This document shows, piece after piece, positions 1 through 5,019 of a DNA stretch of 5,019 nucleotides. Source of the stretch: an uncultured Candidatus Altimarinota bacterium. Lineage in GTDB: Bacteria; Patescibacteriota; Gracilibacteria; BD1-5; JAGOOR01. Position 1 is the stretch's first letter; every line of letters begins with the position of its first letter. The stretch lies in contig CALETF010000140.1 of the NCBI GenBank assembly GCA_937920005.1, positions 1 to 5,019 on the forward strand. The letters run 5' to 3'. The notes under the pieces are model-generated. The model saw only the letters and a list, made by a program, of their open reading frames with translations. It was not told the DNA's origin and made no database searches. The position numbers and the translations under genes are program-made.

Positions 1-2
1 AT

Positions 3-110
3 AGATGTATGCTCTACACACTTCGCTGTGCTGTCTACTACGCTGATACGCCTCACGAGAAACGCGACCCAGAACTCCTCAAATGGTGGAATTGGAAGGA
101 TAGAAAATAA
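3..110 (+). CDS. 3' end of an unrecognised protein (partial)
   Basis: This frame is open from the window edge to a TAA at 108-110 and gives about 35 residues ending in a charged, Trp-rich tail (DPELLKWWNWKDRK). The codons near the end (GAA, CTC CTC, AAA, GAT, AAA) match the usage of the three genes downstream, and the TAA stop suits a genome in which UGA is not a stop. I do not recognise the family. The frame starting at position 1 is also open, up to a TAA at 118-120, but its composition looks less like protein from this genome. With so little sequence, the choice of frame is a judgement and no function can be given. Confidence 0.4.
   Translation, partial: RCMLYTLRCAVYYADTPHEKRDPELLKWWNWKDRK
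94..100 (+). promoter_or_regulatory. Shine-Dalgarno-like GGAAGGA upstream of an alternative pyk start
   Basis: GGAAGGA lies 12 nt before a TTG at 113-115 that is in frame with pyk and would add 11 residues to it. The spacing is longer than usual and TTG is a weak start. If the upstream partial gene is real, this site overlaps its last codons. It is the main argument for the TTG start over the ATG at 146. Confidence 0.25.
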
Positions 111-112
111 TC

Positions 113-139
113 TTGAATAAGATACTTTCTGCATACAAT
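113..139 (+). promoter_or_regulatory. Possible pyk promoter (leaderless geometry)
   Basis: TACAAT at 134-139 matches five of six positions of the bacterial -10 consensus, and TTGAAT at 113-118 resembles a -35 box, with a short 15 nt spacer. The -10 ends 6 nt before the ATG at 146, so transcription would begin at or beside the start codon. This supports ATG 146 as the start, but AT-rich DNA often gives such hexamers by chance. Confidence 0.3.
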
Positions 140-145
140 CCCTGT

Positions 146-1369
146 ATGCAAAACGAAAAAACACTCCTCTACGCTGAAGCAGTAGAAGCATTCAAAAATA
201 TATCTCTCATCACTCGTGAAGAGAAAAAAGCGATACCAGAAAATTATATCGTGGCGACTCACGGACCCGCTCTGACAAAAGTCCTCAGAGAAAGCCCTGA
301 GACACTCAATCTCATCGGCATCTATCGTGTGAATTGTTCTCATATTGGCAAAGAATCTGACCTAGAAGCGCTCGCAGAATATCTCAGAACGATTCATAAA
401 CACGTCCCTATTTTGATAGATCTCCAGGGACCAAAACCTCGTATCCACGAGATGGGACCAGAAGGAGATATGACGGTCAAACTCGGTGAAATGCTCGAGG
501 TCACTTATGCTCCAGCGAGCTCAGAAGAACGATTTTGCACACCAGGAAAACTCCGCGTCTGCTTCCCTCAAATTGTCGAAGTGATGCAGGTAGGAGATGT
601 AGTGATATTTGATGATGGGAAGATGACAGCCACTGTGAGAGAAAAATCAGGTGACAGAGCCGTCATAGAATGCACAGAAATCCTCTCAGGAGAAACAACA
701 TTTAAGCTCGGTGGTCGTAAAGGAATCTGTGTCCGCAATCGCCCACTTGGTATCGATTGTATCACTGATCATGACAGAAAAAGTATAGAATTTGCTCGTG
801 ATATTCTCGGGTTTGATTACGTGGATAATGTCATGGTTTCCTATTTCAGCACTCCAGAAGATATAGGACATTTCGTCCGCATCATGCGTGAGGACTACAC
901 ATACAAGGGCGATCTCGGTGGCAAATTTGAAACACCATACGCAGTCTACAATATCGATACAATTCTCGACATGGGCTATCTCACACTTGCGATGTTCGGA
1001 CGAGGTGATCTCCGTGTCGAGATGGACCCACGTGCAGTTCCAAACATGCACGATATACAGGTATACTTCTTTGATGCTTGTCGCAGACACAATGTCGAAT
1101 CCATCTGTGCAACAGGCTTTCTCGAGAGTATGCTCACGCCAGAAGGCACTGTCACACCAGAAGAAATCTATGATATGGAAACATCGATGACGACACATCC
1201 TCATCATCTCATGCTCTCAGGAGAATCCACCTATGGAGCACAAGCTCGAGCCTGTATAGAACTCGAGGCACGGTATCAGCGAGAGATGCTCGAGAAACTC
1301 CAAAAATGAACAGTATCATACAGAGCAACTCCTAGTCTAGCACTCGGGGCACTTCTCTATATACTCTAG
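146..1369 (+). CDS. pyk: Pyruvate kinase-like protein lacking the C-terminal domain
   Basis: Pyruvate kinase transfers phosphate from phosphoenolpyruvate to ADP, the last step of glycolysis, in the cytoplasm. Numbering from ATG 146, family motifs appear in order: VATHGPA (36-42), YRVNCSH (60-66, the R-N-S ligand motif), LIDLQGPKPRI (90-100), a B-domain-like segment (about 101-194), GKFE with the catalytic Lys260 and metal-binding Glu262, GRGDL (285-289, Asp288 a metal ligand), ATGFLESM (322-329, Thr323) and MLSGES (356-361). The protein then ends, so the roughly 110-120 residue C-terminal domain of typical ~470 aa enzymes is absent. Other sites diverge: the usual SFVR motif is VSYFS here. The first in-frame UGA (1307-1309, codon 388) is read as Gly in code 25, adding 20 hydrophobic-leaning residues before TAG at 1367-1369. 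An in-frame TAG at 101-103 limits the start to TTG 113 or ATG 146. I chose ATG for its codon and the -10-like box before it. The family call is firm; activity is inferred. Confidence 0.8.
1360..1365 (+). promoter_or_regulatory. Possible phr -10 element (leaderless geometry)
   Basis: TATACT matches five of six -10 consensus positions and ends exactly 6 nt before the photolyase ATG at 1372, the same spacing as the hexamer before pyk. I see no convincing -35 box, and no Shine-Dalgarno sequence precedes the ATG. The site lies inside the last codons of the read-through pyk frame, so phr may instead be translated from the pyk transcript. Confidence 0.3.
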
Positions 1370-1371
1370 TC

Positions 1372-2739
1372 ATGTTTGACTCTCGCAGAATACAACACCT
1401 GAACGATGCACAATACCAGGGAGGCACTATCCTCTATTGGACAGAATGAGCTCTTCGAACAGAGTGGAATTGTGGTCTCGCGTATGCAAGCGAATACGCC
1501 TTTCAAAAAAAAGAGAAACTCATACCTCTCGTCACCATCGATAGCGAATATCAGCATGAAAATATCCGTCAGCTGATTTTCCTCGTTGAATCTATCGATG
1601 AGCTCAGACATTCGTATGAAAAAGTAGGGCTGACTCTCTCTGTTATATCAGGCAAAACGCAAACAATTCTCGAAAAAATAGTACAAGAAAACAAGGTTGG
1701 GATGATAGTCGCGAGCGCGACATATGTGAGATATTTTCGAGATATTTTGACCCATCTCGCAAAAACCCTGGATATACCAGTTATCCTCGTCGATGATGCG
1801 AGCCTCCTCCCTCCTTGGATAGCGAGTGATCATGTCGAGTATGGAGCATATACACTGAGAAAAAAATACTGGAACACAGTGACCATGCTGAGCCCAGAAA
1901 AAAATATCAAACCCTCTCCGGCAGAATGTCTCAAAATCGCGGATGATACAGACAAAATCCAATCATCTCGCTGGTACCAAGAATATATACAGAAACTCGC
2001 TGATATAAGCCAAGGACACATCAATACATTTATCGGTGGAGCATCACACGCGCAGAAACTCTGGGAAAAATTTCAATCAGAGAAACTTCCCTCCTATGAT
2101 ACAGCAAGAAATAACCCAAACGAAGAGAATACTTCCCTTCTCTCGCCCTATCTGCATTTTGGTTGTATATCACCTCTCCAAATATATCACGAACTCCACG
2201 CCCAAGAGAAGAAACCATCCGTGCATGCTTTCCTCGAAGAATGTCTCGTCAGAAGAGAGCTTGCCGTCAATATGTGGTACTACGAGAAGCATCCAGATCA
2301 ATGGAATTGTCTCCCCGAATGGATCATAAAAACGCTGGATGAAGACCGAGAAAAACAGACTTCCTTCCTCACACAAGACGAATACTCTCTCGATAATCTC
2401 AGACATGGTAGAACAGAAGACCCTCTCTGGAATGCTGCACAGCATCAGCTCGTACGAACTGGCAAAATCCATGGCTATGTCCGTATGTACTGGGGGAAAC
2501 AACTTTTGCGTTGGTTCCGTGATTGGAAAAAAGCGTACTGAATCGGTGTCTATCTCAATGATACGTACGCCGTCGACGGCTGTAGTCCAAATGGATACAC
2601 CGGCATCGCATGGTGTTTTGGGAAACACGATAGACCCTTTCCACCAAAGAAAACACACTATGGTCTCGTTCGTTCTATGACCTTCTGAGGCATGAAGAAA
2701 AAATTTGATGTCGAAAAATATATAAAACACTGGCAATAG
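1372..2739 (+). CDS. phr: Class II CPD photolyase with three UGA-Gly codons
   Basis: This FAD enzyme uses light to split cyclobutane pyrimidine dimers in UV-damaged DNA. Read in code 25 it gives 455 aa, a normal class II length. The N-terminal alpha/beta part has the class II signature ILYWTEG followed by RTEWN (20-33). The helical FAD domain carries SLLSPYLHFG (255-264), LVRRELAVN (292-300), WNAAQ (353-357), GKIHGYVRMYWGK (364-376) and, near the end, LNDTYAVDG, PNGYTGIAW and KKKFDV. Trp374, Trp353 and Trp381 have the same spacing as the electron-transfer triad I recall from the Methanosarcina mazei class II enzyme (W381, W360, W388). In-frame UGAs lie at codons 26 (1447), 390 (2539) and 439 (2686), each inside conserved sequence; the gene ends at TAG. 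ATG 1372 is preferred because it gives the usual class II N-terminus; the next in-frame ATG, at 1702, would remove 110 conserved residues. It starts 2 nt after the pyk stop. Confidence 0.95.
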
Positions 2740-2740
2740 A

Positions 2741-2768
2741 TTGCTTTTCAGGGGGTTTTTTATATGAT
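2741..2768 (+). promoter_or_regulatory. Candidate secA promoter
   Basis: The 53 nt between phr and secA hold TATGAT at 2763-2768 (five of six -10 positions), with TTGCTT at 2741-2746 as a weak -35 at 16 nt spacing. Transcription would start near 2775, leaving a leader of about 18 nt. That leader is T-rich with a C-rich end (ATTTTTTCATCTCCCCT) and has no Shine-Dalgarno match. The -35 is poor, so this rests mainly on the -10 and on its position. Confidence 0.35.
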
Positions 2769-2792
2769 GCGAGAAATTTTTTCATCTCCCCT

Positions 2793-5019
2793 ATGTCTCT
2801 TTTCTCTCGCCTCTTTGGCGACCCAACAATAGCCGTTCTGCACTGATACCAAAAAGATCTTTTGAAAGTCAAAAAAATCGAAGAAGAATACAAGAAAACA
2901 ATTGACTCTCTCAATGCTGTCAAAGCAAAAACGGAAGAATTTAAGAAACGTTTTGATCCAATCCGTCTCTCATTTATCACAGAAAAAGACCGTATTGATA
3001 CAGATGCTTCTCTCGGACTCACAGAAAAAGCAGAAGCTCATGAGAAAAACAAAAAACGATATATAGAATCTCGTGAAGAAATGGTACAAAATATCCGTTT
3101 CGAAGCACTCGCACTCCATCGTCGAGCGAGTGAACTCATCTATGGCCAAGAATTCACACTTCCAGATGGATCAAAAAAAATCTGGAACATGATTCCTTTT
3201 GATGTGCAGGTTATTGGTGCTCTGACACTCAATGGTGGAAATATCCCAGAAATGCGGACTGGTGAAGGTAAAACTCTCGTCGCGACACTCGCAGCCTATC
3301 TCAATGCACTCTCAGGAGATCCTGTTCACGTCGTCACTGTCAACGAATACCTCTCACGCCGTGATGCAGGAGAAATGGGGATTATTTATGGAGCTCTCGG
3401 TATGACAACAGGTGTTGTTCTCAATAGCCAATCTCGGGATGAGAAAAAGAAAAACTACAACTGCGATATCGTCTATGTCACGAATACAGAACTCGGATTC
3501 GACTATCTCCGTGATAATATGGCTCCATCAATCGCTGACCAAGTCATGTCGAGAAGAGCATTTGCTATTGTAGATGAAGTGGACTCAATTTTAGTTGATG
3601 AAGCTCGTACACCGCTCATTATCTCTGCGCCAGACAACGAACCAACTTCAAAATATATCAGATTCGCTCAAATGGCTGGGAAACTTTCCCATCCAGAACA
3701 CTACACCATCGATGAAAAAACAAAAACAGTCGCACTCACCGAAGACGGTATCGAACGTATAGAAAAAACTCTTTGAGTCGACAATATCTTCGTTTCTGAT
3801 CACTACAACGATCTCCATCATGTCGAGAACGCTCTCCGAGCAAAAGCGTGTTATATCCGCGATATTGATTACCTCGTACGTGGCGATGATATAATGATTA
3901 TTGACGAACATACTGGACGTGTCATGGAGGGGCGTCGTTTTAGCAATGGTCTCCACCAAGCACTCGAAGCAAAAGAAGGCGTCGCTATACAACGTGAGAG
4001 CAAGACACTGGCTAATATCACCTACCAGAACTTTTTCCGTCTCTACGAGAAGCTCTCTGGTATGACTGGTACAGCCAAAACTGAAGAAGAAGAATTCCAA
4101 AAAATCTACGGTCTCGATGTCGTGCAAATCCCAACGAATAAACCGCTTATTCGTGATGATCGTGCTGACCTTCTCTTCAAAAATGAAAAAGGGAAATTTG
4201 ATTACATCGTCAAAACTATCGAAAAAATCCACGCAACTGGTCAACCAATTCTCGTTGGTACTGTCTCCGTCGCAAAATCAGAAATCCTCTCTGACATGCT
4301 CACAAAAAAAGGAATCAAGCACGAAGTCCTCAATGCAAAACAAGATGCACGAGAAGCGGAAATCGTCGGGAAAGCTGGTCAAAAAAATGCCATCACGATA
4401 GCAACCAACATGGCTGGTCGTGGTACAGATATCAAACTCGGTGAAGGCGTCGCAGAACTAGGTGGCCTCGCTATACTCGGTACAGAAAAACACGAAACAC
4501 GTCGTATCGATAATCAGCTCCGCGGTCGTGCTGGTCGTCAGGGCGATCCAGGTCTCAGTCAATTTTTGGTCTCTCCAACAGATGATATCATGCGTATTTT
4601 CGGTGGAGACAAACTCTTTTCGATGTTCAATTCTCCATTTTTTGCGAGCCTCCCAGAAGATGAACCACTCATTCAAAGTAAAACACTCACAAAACGAATT
4701 ACTGCCATCCAGAAACAAGTAGAGGGACGACACTTTGACATGCGAAAACATGTCCTCGAGTACGATGATGTCATGAATCAGCATCGTCTCATTATCTATG
4801 GACGACGACAAAAGATGCTCGAAGACTTCGCAAAAAATGATGACACTGGCTCAGATATAGACCTCCAAATAGAAAAAATATTTCAGGATGAAGCAGAGCG
4901 CATCGTGATGCGACATCAGGATGAAGAACAAAAGGTAGATACTGAGAAACTCTCAACGAGCTTGAGTGAAATACTCAAAGAAACAGTATCGATTGAAGGT
5001 GTTGATTTCGAAGAAATAC
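2793..5019 (+). CDS. secA: SecA preprotein translocase ATPase with two UGA-Gly codons (3' end outside window)
   Basis: SecA is the motor ATPase that pushes preproteins through SecYEG at the inner face of the membrane. From ATG 2793 the N-terminus MSLFSRLFGDP is a typical SecA LFG start; it is followed by KTEEFKKRF, the Q-motif region PFDVQ, Walker A MRTGEGKT (154-161, Lys160), LGFDYLRDN, DEVDS (261-265), DEARTPLIIS, GRRFSNGLHQALEAKEG, SGMTGTAKTEEEEF, ATNMAGRGTD (537-546), RRIDNQLRGRAGRQGD (570-585) and YDDVMNQHR (657-665, helical scaffold). UGA codons at 2844-2846 (codon 18) and 3774-3776 (codon 328) read as Gly; the second falls in EKTL[G]VDNIF, where B. subtilis SecA, as I recall it, has EKAFGIDNLF. 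Walker A sits about 52 residues later than in E. coli because of two insertions before it (about residues 55-101 and 119-135). A standard-code reading would begin near TTG 2862 and end at 3776. Residue 742 is the last complete one, so the C-terminal tail is not seen. Confidence 0.97.

Noticed and set aside
20..33. Small hairpin CACA-CTTCGC-TGTG near the window start.
   Set aside because: Only 4 base pairs, no extension, and no tRNA or other RNA fold around it.
686..1207. Long open frames on the minus strand within pyk, and similar ones within phr (2170-2736) and secA (3648-4244).
   Set aside because: Each is antisense to a strongly conserved gene, has Cys/Phe/Ile-rich low-quality composition, and matches nothing I recognise.
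1708..1721. Perfect inverted repeat GTCGCG-AG-CGCGAC.
   Set aside because: It lies inside conserved photolyase coding sequence (V-A-S-A-T), has a 2 nt centre and no partner copy elsewhere; probably a codon coincidence.
2569..2580. 12 nt palindrome GCCGTCGACGGC next to CGTACG.
   Set aside because: It encodes the conserved Y-A-V-D-G stretch of the photolyase C-terminus, occurs once, and has no operator-like position.
1447..2688. phr as a pseudogene broken by three nonsense codons.
   Set aside because: The frame is kept across all three UGAs, every catalytic motif is intact, and secA, an essential gene, shows the same pattern; recoding explains both.
2730..2761. Possible rho-independent terminator after phr: a small GCAA/TTGC hairpin, then GGGGG and six Ts.
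   Set aside because: The stem has only 4 pairs (7 with a bulge) and is not next to the T-run, and no C-rich partner for GGGGG lies close by. The T-run more likely belongs to the secA promoter spacer.
2844..3776. UGA as selenocysteine or as Trp (code 4).
   Set aside because: No SECIS-like hairpin is apparent and neither enzyme family uses Sec. Trp at these five sites conflicts with the small or Gly residues usual in SecA and class II photolyases.
493..4760. Five CTCGAG sites in 5 kb, more than expected by chance.
   Set aside because: All sit in coding sequence and follow from heavy use of CTC for Leu followed by Glu codons, so codon bias explains them.

Overview
The window most likely comes from a Patescibacteria (CPR) bacterium of the Gracilibacteria/Absconditabacteria (BD1-5/SR1) type, which uses genetic code 25 (UGA read as glycine). 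This is inferred from the sequence. Two unmistakable conserved genes, a class II photolyase and secA, carry five in-frame UGA codons between them. Conserved protein continues in the same frame on both sides of each, and glycine or another small residue fits at most of them. TAA and TAG are the only stops that close genes here. Under the standard code the photolyase would break into fragments and secA would lose both its start and most of its length.

Layout, all on the + strand: (a) 1-110, probable 3' end of an unrecognised gene; (b) 146-1369, a divergent pyruvate kinase-like protein without the usual C-terminal domain, reading through a UGA at 1307 to a TAG at 1367; (c) 1372-2739, a complete class II CPD photolyase (455 aa) containing three UGA-Gly codons; (d) 2740-2792, a short intergenic gap with a plausible secA promoter; (e) 2793-5019, secA with two UGA-Gly codons, cut by the window end after residue 742. 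No stretch longer than 300 bases lacks a gene.

The genes do not form an obvious pathway: energy metabolism (PEP to pyruvate with ATP), light-driven DNA repair, and protein export. pyk and phr are separated by 2 nt and may be co-expressed. However, each has a -10-like hexamer ending exactly 6 nt before its ATG, the geometry of leaderless transcripts. secA seems to have its own promoter.

I see no RNA gene, mobile element, CRISPR array or new multi-gene system. The notable points are the recoding, its effect on the pyk 3' end, the domain-reduced pyk, the insertions in SecA and the possible leaderless starts.
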